Below are positions 25,189 through 38,156 of a stretch of 64,000 nucleotides of DNA, in pieces (position 1 is the stretch's first letter; each line of letters begins with the position of its first letter). The stretch is taken from assembly GCA_963662155.1 (NCBI GenBank), contig OY759275.1:2063501-2127500 (forward strand), read 5' to 3'. A program made the translations under genes and the position numbers. Source of the DNA: Lamellibrachia columna (lineage: Eukaryota; Annelida; Polychaeta; Sabellida; Siboglinidae). Below the pieces are notes generated by a model, which saw only the letters and a program-made list of their open reading frames with translations, had not been told where the DNA came from and did no database searches.

Positions 25189-25604
25189 CAGTAGGGTAAC
25201 CTGGGGCAACACGGCCCCTAGAGATAAGACAGCCCAGTAGGGTAACCTGGGGCAACACGGCCCCTAGAGATAAGACAGCCCAGTAGGTAACCTGGGGCAA
25301 CTCGGCCCCTAGAGATAAGACAGCCCAGTAGGGTAACCTGGGGCAACACGGCCCCTAGAGATAAGACAGCCCAGCAGGGTAACGTGGGGCAACTTGGCCC
25401 CTAGAGATAAGACAGCCCAGTAGGGTAACCTGGGGCAACACGGCCCCTAGAGATAAGACAGCCCAGTAGGGTAACCTGGGGCAACACGGCCCCTAGAGAT
25501 AAGACAGCCCAGTAGGGTAACCTGGGGCAACACGGCCCCTAGATATAAGACAGCCCAGTAGGGTAACCTGGGGCAACACGGCCCCTAGAGAAAAGACAGC
25601 CCCT
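25189..25604. repeat. 46-bp minisatellite with GGGGC/GCCCC stem, 9 copies
   Basis: Unit cagtagggtaacctggggca then acacggcccctagagataag and acagcc. Each unit has the mini-hairpin ggggc-aacacg-gcccc, related to the next array. Confidence 0.96.
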
Positions 25605-25927
25605 TCACGTAGGCCTACACAAAATATAAAACTCTGAACGTCTCCAAGTCTGGTGCAAAATGAAGCTTCTATCTGATAAACACTCGAAAGATCAGCAACA
25701 CGAGACAAACGTAATTAATCAGTGTGGTTTAAAACTTTTATATGCACTATTAAATTTGCACTGATCTAATGTTTTGCCAATAGTGAAATTCACTATATAA
25801 CGGTGCGAATCATGGACTTAACTGGTGATATGATAGTGTTATCAGTTGACAAGTCAAATAATCCAAAACGGACAATAGTATATTGTGTTTTGTATGCATC
25901 GTATTAATTAAGATACATCTGTTGTAC
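25605..25927. other. Unassigned AT-rich spacer
   Basis: No gene or transposon recognised. Confidence 0.4.
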
Positions 25928-26002
25928 GTGCCTGTGGGACAATACGGTCCCCGTGCGTGTGGGACAATACGGTCCCCGTGCATGTGGGGCAAGATGGTCC
26001 CT
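25928..26002. repeat. 25-bp repeat, 3 copies
   Basis: Unit gtgcgtgtgggacaatacgg then tcccc. Stem gggac-aatacg-gtccc parallels the 46-bp array with a compensatory base-pair change. Confidence 0.92.
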
Positions 26003-26175
26003 ATGACTTTTCTCACATGCACATGGTCACAATGAATGAAATGTATTACACATGACCAATCATATTTAATACATTTAATATAATGTTAACATTGCACAGT
26101 TGACGCCTGTAGGCTGTACTTATGATGGACTATTACTAAAAACCAATGTTATATTGCTAGTTTGTCTGCGCATTT

Positions 26176-26312
26176 GCAAGCCATGTCAAGCCATGTCAAG
26201 CCATGTCAAGCCATGTCAAGCAGGTGGTTGTTTGTTTGTCGCATGAGTTGATTTCGCCAGGCTCTCACTTCGCTTGTGTCGCTGGTGTCGCTGGTGTCGC
26301 TGGTGTCGCTGC
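26176..26312. repeat. Two short arrays (10-bp x4, 9-bp x4)
   Basis: caagccatgt repeated at 26176-26220 and gctggtgtc repeated at 26277-26312. Confidence 0.9.
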
Positions 26313-26736
26313 ACGCTTCTATTCCTGGTCTGAGTCTTCTTTGCTGTACGGACAGTTTATTTATTGTAGGGTCTTAATTGCGATTGATCTTAATTTCGTT
26401 CTCGCGCGACCGTTCATACCACCTCAATGGCAGCTATCTGTACTTCTGTCATTATGTCTGGCAACATCTTGTTAGGATCTTTGTTTGGCGGCAGATCCGC
26501 GAGTCTGTGGTTGAGATGTTCCGTGTAGGCTGCCTGCCTGCGTCTGACACGAGGTGAGAAACATCTTATGAGTGTTGCGTTTTATATTGTCTTGGATGCT
26601 TATTTTCAGACAAACGCTGTCCACCATGAACCTAACGACTACGGGTTTGTGGTCAGAGCTAAATGTGTCGCCACCATATTAGCGCGCATCTGGAGCAACA
26701 GTTTAGCTTCAAACTTGCAGAGTACGAAGACAATTT
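26313..26736. other. Unassigned stretch before the 43-bp array
   Basis: Open in places but with no family match; frames running into the array are artefacts. Confidence 0.4.
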
Positions 26737-28174
26737 GGTTGTACACTGCGACCGTTCGTGTGGAGTCGGCAGGAGCGATGGTTGTACACTGCGACCGTTC
26801 GTGTGGAGTCGGCAGGAGCGATGGTTGTACACTGCGACCGTTCGTGTGGAGTCGGCAGGAGCGATGGTTGTACACTGCGACCGTTCGTGTGGAGTCGGCA
26901 GGAGCGATGGTTGTACACTGCGACCGTTCGTGTGGAGTCGGCAGGAGCGATGGTTGTACACTGCGACCGTTTGTGTGGAGTCGACAGGAGCGGTGGTTGT
27001 ACACTGCGACCGTTCGTGTGGAGTCGGCAGGAGCGGTGGTTGTACACTGCGACCGTTCGTGTGGAGTCGGCAGGAGCGATGGTTGTACACTGCGACCGTT
27101 CGTGTGGAGTCGACAGGAGCGGTGGTTGTACACTGCGACCGTTTGTGTGGAGTCGGCAGGAGCGATGGTTGTACACTGCGACCGTTCTTGTGGAGTCGGC
27201 AGGAGCGATGGTTGTACACTGCGACCGTTCGTGTGGAGTCGGCAGGAGCGGTGGTTGTACACTGCGACCGTTCGTGTGGAGTCGGCAGGAGCGGTGGTTG
27301 TACACTGCGACCGTTCGTGTGGAGTCGGCAGGAGCGGTGGTTGTACACTGCGACCGTTCGTGTGGAGTCGGCAGGAGCGGTGGTTGTACACTGCGACCGT
27401 TCGTGTGGAGTCGGCAGGAGCGGTGGTTGTACACTGCGACCGTTCGTGTGGAGTCGGCAGGAGCGGTGGTTGTACACTGCGACCGTTCGTGTGGAGTCGG
27501 CAGGAGCGGTGGTTGTACACTGCGACCGTTCGTGTGGAGTCGACAGGAGCGGTGGTTGTACACTGCGACCGTTCGTGTGGAGTCGGCAGGAGCGGTGGTT
27601 GTACACTGCGACCGTTCGTGTGGAGTCGGCAGGAGCGGTGGTTGTACACTGCGACCGTTCGTGTGGAGTCGGCAGGAGCGATGGTTGTACACTGCGACCG
27701 TTCGTGTGGAGTCGGCAGGAGCGGTGGTAGTACACTGCGACCGTTCGTGTGGAGTCGACAGGAGCGGTGGTTGTACACTGCGACCGTTCGTGTGGAGTCG
27801 GCAGGAGCGATGGTTGTACACTGCGACCGTTCTTGTGGAGTCGGCAGGAGCGGTGGTTGTACACTGCGACCGTTCGTGTGGAGTCGGCAGGAGCGGTGGT
27901 TGTACACTGCGACCGTTCGTGTGGAGTCGGCAGGAGTGATGGTTGTACACTGCGACCGTTCGTGTGGAGTCGGCAGGAGCGATGGTTGTACACTGCGACC
28001 GTTCGTGTGGAGTCGACCGTTCTTGTGGAGTCGGCAGGAGCGGTGGTTGTACACTGCGACCGTTCGTGTGGAGTCGGCAGGAGCGGTGGTTGTACACTGC
28101 GACCGTTCGTGTGGAGTCGGCAGGAGCGGTGGTTGTACACTGCGACCGTTCGTGTGGAGTCGGCAGGAGCGGTG
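26737..28174. repeat. 43-bp minisatellite, about 33 copies
   Basis: Unit ggttgtacactgcgaccgtt then cgtgtggagtcggcaggagc and g(a/g)t. One truncated copy at about 28000-28018 shows a non-unit deletion. All frames are open because the unit lacks stops. Confidence 0.97.
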
Positions 28175-29084
28175 CGGTCGTTCAGCCGACCTGTCCACGA
28201 TGTCCGATGACGGTCGCGTGTTGAAACGTCGTGTTACATGCGAATAAGCCAAGCATAGCGAGGAACGAGAGACAAATACGAGCTGCCCACTCTCGGTGAA
28301 TTGGTTCGCTTGGGCCGCATAGTCAGTTGTAGTCACCAACTCGCGAACCAGTCAGTATGTGTCTGTTCAACAGTCGGACACGTTTTCGGTCGGCGGACGG
28401 TCGCCAACTGTTGGCGACTAAAAGTCGGTATGTGTATAGCGGGCTCTATGCTTGTCTTGTGTAGGATATTGGCCAACACTTCTAAGGAGTCAAACGGTCA
28501 GGGTCGTGTGTGCGTGGAGAGATTGTTGCTTAGTCGTGTTTCGGAGCGAGGACGATTGAGCGAGTGAGAACATAACAATGTTATGCATAAAATAACAATA
28601 TACCATGTCATGCATTCGCACCAACTTGAAACATGTCTCTTTTTAAATACAGCCATTTGTATGAATAAGAAACATTTATGTTGAACAAAATATTCGCTGG
28701 CAGGTGACGCCCATGACGCAATACGTAATGCTACGTATCGCATGTGCGAGAAAAGTCGATATTCTCGCCGCGTTTTCGTTCCGTCGTGTAGGAGCTTTGA
28801 GTGACGTCACATTGATAAAGCTTTTTGAACGGGAGTTTACCCGTCTTTCTGTGGAGAAAAGTTGAAGTTGGTAAGTATATAGGGGAGACCGGGGCTAGTT
28901 GCTACAATTTTCAGTTAGAGTCACTTTTTTGTTAAAAGTATGTTACATGCGTTATTTCTCTCAACGAATACATAAAGTTTAGTATTCGTGTTAATAAACT
29001 GTACCCTACAATTGATATTCCATATTGTAGTCAGGTAGATATATGACGTTTCCCAGGCGCGGTCGACTGTAACAACTAACCTGG
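28175..29084. other. Unassigned sequence with a terminus-like motif
   Basis: No gene. Bases about 28882-28905 read taggggagaccggggctag then ttg, the motif also found in each unit of the 31.6-38.2-kb array (reverse complement) and near 57786. Confidence 0.45.
28451..28503. repeat. Short dispersed repeat, copy 2
   Basis: Matches 18830-18880 over about 50 bp with a 2-bp indel and a handful of substitutions. Too short to assign to a family; may be the end of a degraded element. Confidence 0.75.
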
Positions 29085-29416
29085 GGAAGTTGTTACATTA
29101 TACGGGGCACCTTGTTACAACAAAGGACGCGTGGTTCGCAAAGCAAGTGTCACCCGTACATGTTACAGTTGTTACACTATACGGGGCACCTTGTTACAAC
29201 AAAGGACGCGTGGTTCGCAAAGCAAGTGTCACCCGTACATGTTACAGTTGTTACATTATACGGGGCACCTTGTTACAACAAAGGACGCGTGGTTCGCAAA
29301 GCAAGTGTCACCCGTACATGTTACAGTTGTTACATTATACGGGGCACCTTGTTACAACAAAGGACGCGTGGTTCACAAAGCAAGTGTCACCCGTACATGT
29401 TACAGTTATTACATTA
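29085..29416. repeat. 79-bp repeat, 4 copies
   Basis: Unit ggggcaccttgttacaacaa then aggacgcgtggttcgcaaag and so on. Copies are nearly identical (period 29104, 29183, 29262, 29341). Confidence 0.96.
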
Positions 29417-29696
29417 ATTGGAATATACACACTTATACATCGTATACACGGTGTGCATAACAATGTAGGTGTTCACAGCTTCATATATTAAGATTTTCAT
29501 TTTTAGTTACCAAAGGGGATTCATTCCCCGGATTTGTACATAACAAATAATTGTGAATGGAATATGAAATAGTGAATGGAACTCACGATTTTTGAACAAT
29601 GTATCTGCTGGTGAACTTCCAACCAACTACTGCTGCTGGTGTCTACATATGTGTGCTATGTTTTCATAAAACGACTCTGTAACAAATGTACAGGGT
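29417..29696. other. Short spacer, nothing recognised
   Basis: AT-rich, no supported feature. Confidence 0.4.
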
Positions 29697-30554
29697 TGGT
29701 TTTCTGCCCGGCAGTAAGGTACGGGAGTTTCTGCCTGGCAGTAAGGTACGGAAGTTTCTGCCTGGCTGTAAGGTACGGGAGTTTCTGCCAGGCTGTAAGG
29801 TACGGGAGTTTCTGCCCGGCAGTAAGGTACGGGAGTTTCTGCCCGGCTGTAAGGTACGGGAGTTTCTGCCCGGCAGTAAGGTACGGGAGTTTCTGCCCGG
29901 CAGTAAAGTACGGGAGTTTCTGCCCGGCTGCAAGGTACGGGAGTTTCTGCCTGGCAGTAAGGTACGGAAGTTTCTGCCCGGCAGTAAGGTACGGGAGTTT
30001 CTGCCTGGCAGTAAGGTACGGAAGTTTCTGCCTGGCTGTAAGGTACGGGAGTTTCTGCCAGGCTGTAAGGTACGGGAGTTTCTGCCCGGCAGTAAGGTAC
30101 GGGAGTTTCTGCCCGGCTGTAAGGTACGGGAGTTTCTGCCCGGCAGTAAGGTACGGGAGTTTCTGCCCGGCAGTAAAGTACGGGAGTTTCTGCCCGGCTG
30201 CAAGGTACGGGAGTTTCTGCTTGGCAGTAAGGTACGGGAGTTTCTGCCCGGCAGTAAGGTACGGGAGTTTCTGCCTGGCAGTAAGGTACGGGAGTTTCTG
30301 CCTGGCAGTAAGGTACGGAAGTTTCTGCCTGGCTGTAAGGTACGGGAGTTTCTGCCCGGCAGTAAGGTACGGGAGTTTCTGCCTGGCAGTAAGGTACGGG
30401 AGTTTCTACCCGGCAGTAAGGTACGGGAGTTTCTGCCCGGCAGTAAGGTACGGGAGTTTCTGCCCGGCAGTAAGGTACGGGAGTTTCTGCCCGGCAGTAA
30501 GGTACGGTAATTTCTGCACGGCAGTAAGGTACGGGAGTTTCTGCCTGGCAGAAA
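29697..30554. repeat. 27-bp minisatellite with palindromic core, about 32 copies
   Basis: Unit gtttctgcccggcagtaagg then tacggga. Core ctgcc-N-ggcag is palindromic, and the last copy is a perfect tttctgcc-t-ggcagaaa (30538-30554). A 270-bp higher-order block (10 units) starting near 29741 recurs at 30011. Confidence 0.97.
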
Positions 30555-30740
30555 TGGCAGCAATAGGAAACACACGCCATCGATAGGCAAATGTGTTCTT
30601 TTTATGGAATATGTTGTCAGTCTCTTGGTGTATCTGTCTACATGCGATCAGTATTTGTCCTGCCCTGCTCAAAATAAACAACAAACATTACAGCAATATA
30701 TCAGACTTGTGTAGAGATTGTGGCAATCTTAGCAACTGAT

Positions 30741-31140
30741 CACTGCCCCACGTTTCTTGGGTTTATGGTATGTACTGGGCAAGTTTAAATCACTGCCCCA
30801 CGTCTCTTGGGTTTATGGTATGTACTGGGTAAGTTTAAATCACTGCCCCACGTCTCTTGGGTTTATGGTATGTACTGGGTAAGTTTAAATCACTGCCCCA
30901 CGTCTCTTGGGTTTATGGTATGTACTGGGTAAGTTTAAATCACTGCCCCACGTCTCTTGGGTTTATGGTATGTACTGGGTAAGTTTAAATCACTGCCCCA
31001 CGTCTCTTGGGTTTTTGGTATGTACTGGGTAAGTTTAAATCACTGCCCAACGTCTCTTGGGTTTATGGTATGTACTGGGCAAGTTTAAATCACTGCCCAA
31101 CGTCTCTTGGGTTTATGGTATGTACTGGGTAAGTTTAAAT
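30741..31140. repeat. 50-bp minisatellite, 8 copies
   Basis: Unit cactgccccacgtctcttgg then gtttatggtatgtactgggt and aagtttaaat. Exactly 400 bp with few substitutions. Confidence 0.97.
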
Positions 31141-31587
31141 CCAGTTATGTGCAGTGACTGTAGTCTGTGCATAAAGCATAACTGGCTTCAAACTGTTGCC
31201 CAGCCAAGTTGCCCTGAGTGCCCCACCTGCCCTATTAGATGACATTCTGGCAAGTTTAGACTCTTTATTGTCCAGTACTTGAAGTCAGCTCACTTTTACT
31301 ATGTGTTGAAATGTTATCAGAGGTAGAGCTTGAAACCTTGTACTGGCTTTAGTAGGGGGAGTATTTGGTGAATCGAGTATTTGTGTGGATGAAGTTGGAG
31401 AATGGTTGGGGGGAGTGGGGGGGAGGTAACCAGCTGATGCGGGCATCACATGTGAAACAGGAATGTTGATATTGACAGGAAAACAACTGACCATTTTGGG
31501 AATTTCTGCCATAAAAGCAGAAACTAGGGGAGAAAGGTATTTCTGCCGCACGGGCAGAAAGCATTTATGCCGCACGGTTTCTGCCGC
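31141..31587. other. Leader into the 65-bp array with three TTTCTGC hairpins
   Basis: No gene. Three successive stems tttctgc...gcagaaa at 31503-31523, 31540-31560 and 31578-31598, the last merging into the first array unit. Confidence 0.6.
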
Positions 31588-34500
31588 GAATGCAGAAACG
31601 TTCATACCCTGTCCCTATATACAACTAGCCCCGCTCTCCCCTACTCGTGTCGTATTGCAGAAACGTGCATACCCTGTCCCTATATACAACTAGCCCCGCT
31701 CTCCCCTACTTGTGTCGTATTGCAGAAACGTACATACCCTGTCCCTATATACAACTAGCCCCAGTCTCCCCTACTTGTGTCGTATTGCAGAAACGTACAT
31801 ACCCTGTCCCTATATACAACTAGCCCCGCTCTCCCCTACTTGTGTCGTATTGCAGAAACGTACATACCCTGTCCCTATATACAACTATCCCCAGTCTCCT
31901 CTACTTGTGTCGTATTGCAGAAACGTACATACCCTGTCCCTATATACAACTATCCCCAGTCTCCTCTACTTGTGTCGTATTGCAGAAACGTTCATACCCT
32001 GTCCCTATATACAACTAGCCCCGCTCTCCCCTACTTGTGTCGTATTGCAGAAACGTACATACCCTGTCCCTATATACAACTATCCCCGTCTCCCCTACTT
32101 GTGTCGTATTGCAGAAACGTACATACCCTGTCCCTATATACAACTAGCCCCGCTCTCCTCTACTTGTGTCGTATTGCAGAAACGTACATACCCTGTCCCT
32201 ATATACAACTAGCCCCAGTCTCCCCTACTTGTGTCGTATTGCAGAAACGTACATACCCTGTCCCTATATACAACTAGCCCCGCTCTCCCCTACTTGTGTC
32301 GTATTGCAGAAACGTTCATACCCTGTCCCTATATACAACTAGCCCCGCTCTCCCCTACTTGTGTCGTATTGCAGAAACGTGCATACCCTGTCCCTATATA
32401 CAACTAGCCCCGCTCTCCCCTACTTGTGTCGTATTGCAGAAACGTACATACCCTGTCCCTATATACAACTAGCCCCGCTCTCCCCTACTCGTGTCGTATT
32501 ACAGAAACGTACATACCCTGTCCCTATATACAACTAGCCCCAGTCTCCCCTACTCGTGTCGTATTACAGAAACGTGCATACCCTGTCCCTATATACAACT
32601 ATCCCCGCTCTCCCCTACTTGTGTCGTATTGCAGAAACGTGCATACCCTGTCCCTATATACAACTAGCCCCAGTCTCCCCTACTTGTGTCGTATTGCAGA
32701 AACGTGCATACCCTGTCCCTATATACAACTAGCCCCGCTCTCCCCTACTTGTGTCGTATTGCAGAAACGTTCATACCCTGTCCCTATATACAACTAGCCC
32801 CGCTCTCCCCTACTTGTGTCGTATTGCAGAAACGTGCATACCCTGTCCCTATATACAACTAGCCCCGCTCTCCCCTACTTGTGTCGTATTGCAGAAACGT
32901 ACATACCCTGTCCCTATATACAACTAGCCCCGCTCTCCCCTACTCGTGTCGTATTACAGAAACGTACATACCCTGTCCCTATATACAACTAGCCCCAGTC
33001 TCCCCTACTCGTGTCGTATTACAGAAACGTGCATACCCTGTCCCTATATACAACTATCCCCGCTCTCCCCTACTTGTGTCGTATTGCAGAAACGTGCATA
33101 CCCTGTCCCTATATACAACTAGCCCCAGTCTCCCCTACTTGTGTCGTATTGCAGAAACGTGCATACCCTGTCCCTATATACAACTAGCCCCGCTCTCCCC
33201 TACTTGTGTCGTATTGCAGAAACGTACATACCCTGTCCCTATATACAACTAGCCCCGCTCTCCCCTACTTGTGTCGTATTGCAGAAACGTACATACCCTG
33301 TCCCTATATACAACTAGCCCCAGTCTCCCCTACTCGTGTCGTATTACAGAAACGTACATACCCTGTCCCTATATACAACTAGCCCCAGTCTCCCCTACTT
33401 GTGTCGTATTGCAGAAACGTACATACCCTGTCCCTATATACAACTAGCCCCGCTCTCCCCTACTTGTGTCGTATTGCAGAAACGTACATACCCTGTCCCT
33501 ATATACAACTAGCCCCAGTCTCCCCTACTCGTGTCGTATTACAGAAACGTACATACCCTGTCCCTATATACAACTAGCCCCAGTCTCCCCTACTTGTGTC
33601 GTATTGCAGAAACGTACATACCCTGTCCCTATATACAACTAGCCCCGCTCTCCCCTACTTGTGTCGTATTGCAGAAACGTGCATACCCTGTCCCTATATA
33701 CAACTAGCCCCAGTCTCCCCTACTCGTGTCGTATTGCAGAAACGTGCATACCCTGTCCCTATATACAACTAGCCCCGCTCTCCCCTACTTGTGTCGTATT
33801 GAAGAAACGTGCATACCCTGTCTCTATATACAACTAGCCCCGCTCTCCCCTACTTGTGTCGTATTGCAGAAACGTACATACCCTGTTCCTATATACAACT
33901 AGCCCCGCTCTCCCCTACTTGTGTCGTATTACAGAAACGTACATACCCTGTCCCTATGTACAACTAGCCCCGCTCTCCCCTACTTGTGTCGTATTGCAGA
34001 AACGTGCTTACCCTGTCCCTATATACAACTAGCCCCAGTCTCCCCTACTTGTGTCGTATTGCAGAAACGTACATGCCCTGTCCCTATATACAACTAGCCC
34101 CGCTCTCCCCTACTTGTGTCGTATTGCAGAAACGTACATACCCTGTCCCTATATACAACTAGCCCCAGTCTCCCCTACTTGTGTCGTATTGCAGAAACGT
34201 ACATGCCCTGTCCCTATATACAACTAGCCCCGCTCTCCCCTACTTGTGTCGTATTGCAGAAACGTACATACCCTGTCTCTATATACAACTAGCCCCAGTC
34301 TCCCCTACTTGTGTCGTATTGCAGAAACGTACATACCTTGTCCCTATATACAACTAGCCCCGCTCTCCCCTACTCGTGTCGTATTGCAGAAACGTACATA
34401 CCCTGTCCCTATATACAACTAGCCCCAGTCTCCCCTACTTGTGTCGTATTGCAGAAACGTACATACCCTGTCCCTGTATACAACTAGCCCCGCTCTCCCC

Positions 34501-37500
34501 TACTTGTGTCGTATTGCAGAAACGTACATACCCTGTCCCTATATACAACTAGCCCCGCTCTCCCCTACTTGTGTCGTATTGCAGAAACGTACATACCCTG
34601 TCCCTATATACAACTAGCCCCAGTCTCCCCTACTTGTGTCGTATTGCAGAAACGTGCATACCCTGTCTCTATATACAACTAGCCCCGCTCTCCCCTACTT
34701 GTGTCGTATTGCAGAAACGTTCATACCCTATCCCTATATACAACTAGCCCCGCTCTCCCCTACTTGTGTCGTATTGCAGAAACGTACATACCCTGTCCCT
34801 ATATACAACTAGCCCCGCTCTCCCCTACTTGTGTCGTATTGCAGAAACGTGCATACCCTGTCCCTATATACAACTAGCCCCGCTCTCCCCTACTTGTGTC
34901 GTATTGCAGAAACGTACATACCCTGTCCCTATATACAACTAGCCCCAGTCTCCCCTACTTGTGTCGTATTGCAGTAACGTACATACCCTGTCCCTATATA
35001 CAACTAGCCCCAGTCTCCCCTACTTGTGTCGTATTGCAGAAACGTACATACCCTGTCCCTATATACAACTAGCCCCGCTCTCCCCTACTTGTGTCGTATT
35101 GCAGAAACGTACATACCCTGTCCCTATATACAACTAGCCCCAGTCTCCCCTACTTGTGTCGTATTACAGAAACGTACATACCCTGTCCCTATATACAACT
35201 AGCCCCAGTCTCCCCTACTTGTGTCGTATTACAGAAACGTGCATACCCTGTCCCTATATACAACTAGCCCCAGTCTCCCCTACTTGTGTCGTATTGCAGA
35301 AACGTGCATACCCTGTCCCTATATACAACTAGCCCCGCTCTCCCCTACTTGTGTCGTATTACAGAAACGTGCATACCCTGTCCCTATATACAACTAGCCC
35401 CGCTCTCCCCTACTTGTGTCGTATTACAGAAACGTGCATACCCTGTCCCTATATACAACTAGCCCCAGTCTCCCCTACTTGTGTCGTATTGCAGAAACGT
35501 GCATACCCTGTCCCTATATACAACTAGCCCCGCTCTCCCCTACTTGTGTCGTATTGCAGAAACGTGCATACCCTGTCCCTATATACAACTAGCCCCGCTC
35601 TCCCCTACTTGTGTCGTATTGCAGAAACGTACATACCCTGTTCCTATATACAACTAGCCCCAGTCTCCCCTACTTGTGTCGTATTGCAGAAACGTACATA
35701 CCCTGTTCCTATATACAACTAGCCCCGCTCTCCCCTACTCGTGTCGTATTGCAGAAACGTACATACCCTGTCCCTATATACAACTAGCCCCGCTCTCCCC
35801 TACTTGTGTCGTATTGCAGAAACGTACATAACCTGTCCCTATATACAACTAGCCCCGCTCTCCCCTACTTGTGTCGTATTGCAGTAACGTACATACCCTG
35901 TCCCTATATACAACTAGCCCCAGTCTCCCCTACTTGTGTCGTATTACAGAAACGTGCATACCCTGTCCCTATATACAACTAGCCCCAGTCTCCCCTACTT
36001 GTGTCGTATTGCAGTAACGTACATACCCTGTCCCTATATACAACTAGCCCCAGTCTCCCCTACTTGTGTCGTATCGCAGAAACGTACATACCCTGTCCCT
36101 ATATACAACTAGCCCCAGTCTCCCCTACTTGTGTCGTATTGCAGAAACGTGCATACCCTGTCCCTATATACAACTAGCCCCGCTCTCCCCTACTCGTGTC
36201 GTATTGCAGAAACGTACATACCCTGTCCCTATATACAACTAGCCCCGCTCTCCCCTACTCGTGTCGTATTGCAGAAACGTACATACCCTGTCCCTATATA
36301 CAACTAGCCCCGCTCTCCCCTACTCGTGTCGTATTGCAGAAACGTGCATACCCTGTCTCTATATACAACTAGCCCCGCTCTCCCCTACTTGTGTCGTATT
36401 GCAGAAACGTGCATACCCTGTCCCTATATACAACTAGCCCCGCTCTCCCCTACTTGTGTCGTATTGCAGAAACGTACATACCCTGTCCCTATATACAACT
36501 AGCCCCAGTCTCCCCTACTTGTGTCGTATTGCAGAAACGTGCATACCCTGTCCCTATATACAACTAGCCCCAGTCTCCCCTACTCGTGTCGTATTGCAGA
36601 AACGTACATACCCTGTCCCTATATACAACTAGCCCCAGTCTCCCCTACTTGTGTCGTATTGCAGAAACGTGCATACCCTGTCCCTATATACAACTAGCCC
36701 CGCTCTCCCCTACTCGTGTCGTATTGCAGAAACGTACATACCCTGTCCCTATATACAACTAGCCCCTCTCTCCCCTACTTGTGTCGTATTGCAGAAACGT
36801 GCATACCCTGTCTCTATATACAACTAGCCCCGCTCTCCCCTACTTGTGTCGTATTGCAGAAACGTACATAACCTGTCCCTATATACAACTAGCCCCGCTC
36901 TCCCCTACTTGTGTCGTATTGCAGAAACGTACATAACCTGTCCCTATATACAACTAGCCCCGCTCTCCCCTACTCGTGTCGTATTGCAGAAACGTACATA
37001 CCCTGTCCCTATATACAACTAGCCCCGCTCTCCCCTACTCGTGTCGTATTGCAGAAACGTACATACCCTGTCCCTATATACAACTAGCCCCGCTCTCCCC
37101 TACTCGTGTCGTATTGCAGAAACGTACATACCCTGTCCCTATATACAACTAGCCCCGCTCTCCCCTACTTGTGTCGTATTGCAGAAACGTACATACCCTG
37201 TCCCTATATACAACTAGCCCCAGTCTCCCCTACTTGTGTCGTATTGCAGAAACGTGCATACCCTGTCCCTGTATACAACTAGCCCCGCTCTCCCCTACTC
37301 GTGTCGTATTGCAGAAACGTACATACCCTGTCCCTATATACAACTAGCCCCAGTCTCCCCTACTTGTGTCGTATTGCAGAAACGTTCATACCCTGTCCCT
37401 ATATACAACTAGCCCCGCTCTCCCCTACTTGTGTCGTATTGCAGAAACGTACATACCCTGTCCCTATATACAACTAGCCCCAGTCTCCCCTACTTGTGTC

Positions 37501-38156
37501 GTATTGCAGAAACGTACATACCCTGTCCCTATATACAACTAGCCCCGCTCTCCCCTACTTGTGTCGTATTGCAGAAACGTACATACCCTGTCCCTATATA
37601 CAACTAGCCCCGCTCTCCCCTACTTGTGTCGTATTGCAGAAACGTACATGCCCTGTCCCTATATACAACTAGCCCCGCTCTCCCCTACTTGTGTCGTATT
37701 GCAGAAACGTACATACCCTGTCCCTGTATACAACTAGCCCCGCTCTCCCCTACTCGTGTCGTATTACAGAAACGTACATACCCTGTCCCTATATACAACT
37801 AGCCCCGCTCTCCCCTACTTGTGTCGTATTACAGAAACGTACATACCCTGTCCCTATATACAACTAGCCCCGTCTCCCCTACTTGTGTCGTATTACAGAA
37901 ACGTACATACCCTGTCCCTATATACAACTAGCCCCGCTCTCCCCTACTTGTGTCGTATTGCAGAAACGTACATACCCTGTCCCTATATACAACTAGCCCC
38001 GCTCTCCCCTACTTGTGTCGTATTGCAGAAACGTACATACCCTGTCCCTATGTACAACTAGCCCCGCTCTCCCCTACTTGTGTCGTATTGCAGTAACGTA
38101 CATACCCTGTCCCTATATACAACTAGCCCCAGTCTCCCCTACTTGTGTCGTATTGA
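31588..38156. repeat. 65-bp minisatellite, about 101 copies (6.6 kb)
   Basis: Unit gtgtcgtattgcagaaacgt then acataccctgtccctatata and caactagccccgctctcccc tactt. Largest array of the window. Variation is mainly gctctc/agtctc, tgcag/tacag and cgtac/cgtgc. Two units have a one-base deletion (near 32085 and 37871). A 455-bp block (7 units) at 32426 recurs at 32881, showing higher-order duplication. Confidence 0.98.

Noticed and set aside
22986..25199. Long frames over the G-tract array
   Set aside because: Frames switch with each G-run length change and show no constraint.
26568..28339. Frames of 350-566 codons on both strands (43-bp array)
   Set aside because: A product of a stop-free 43-bp unit; five overlapping frames cannot all be genes.
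29627..30590. Four overlapping ~300-codon frames (27-bp array)
   Set aside because: Unit arithmetic; no family match.
31588..38156. CRISPR-like regular array
   Set aside because: There are no unique spacers; the whole 65-bp unit repeats. This is a eukaryotic minisatellite, as are all other arrays here.
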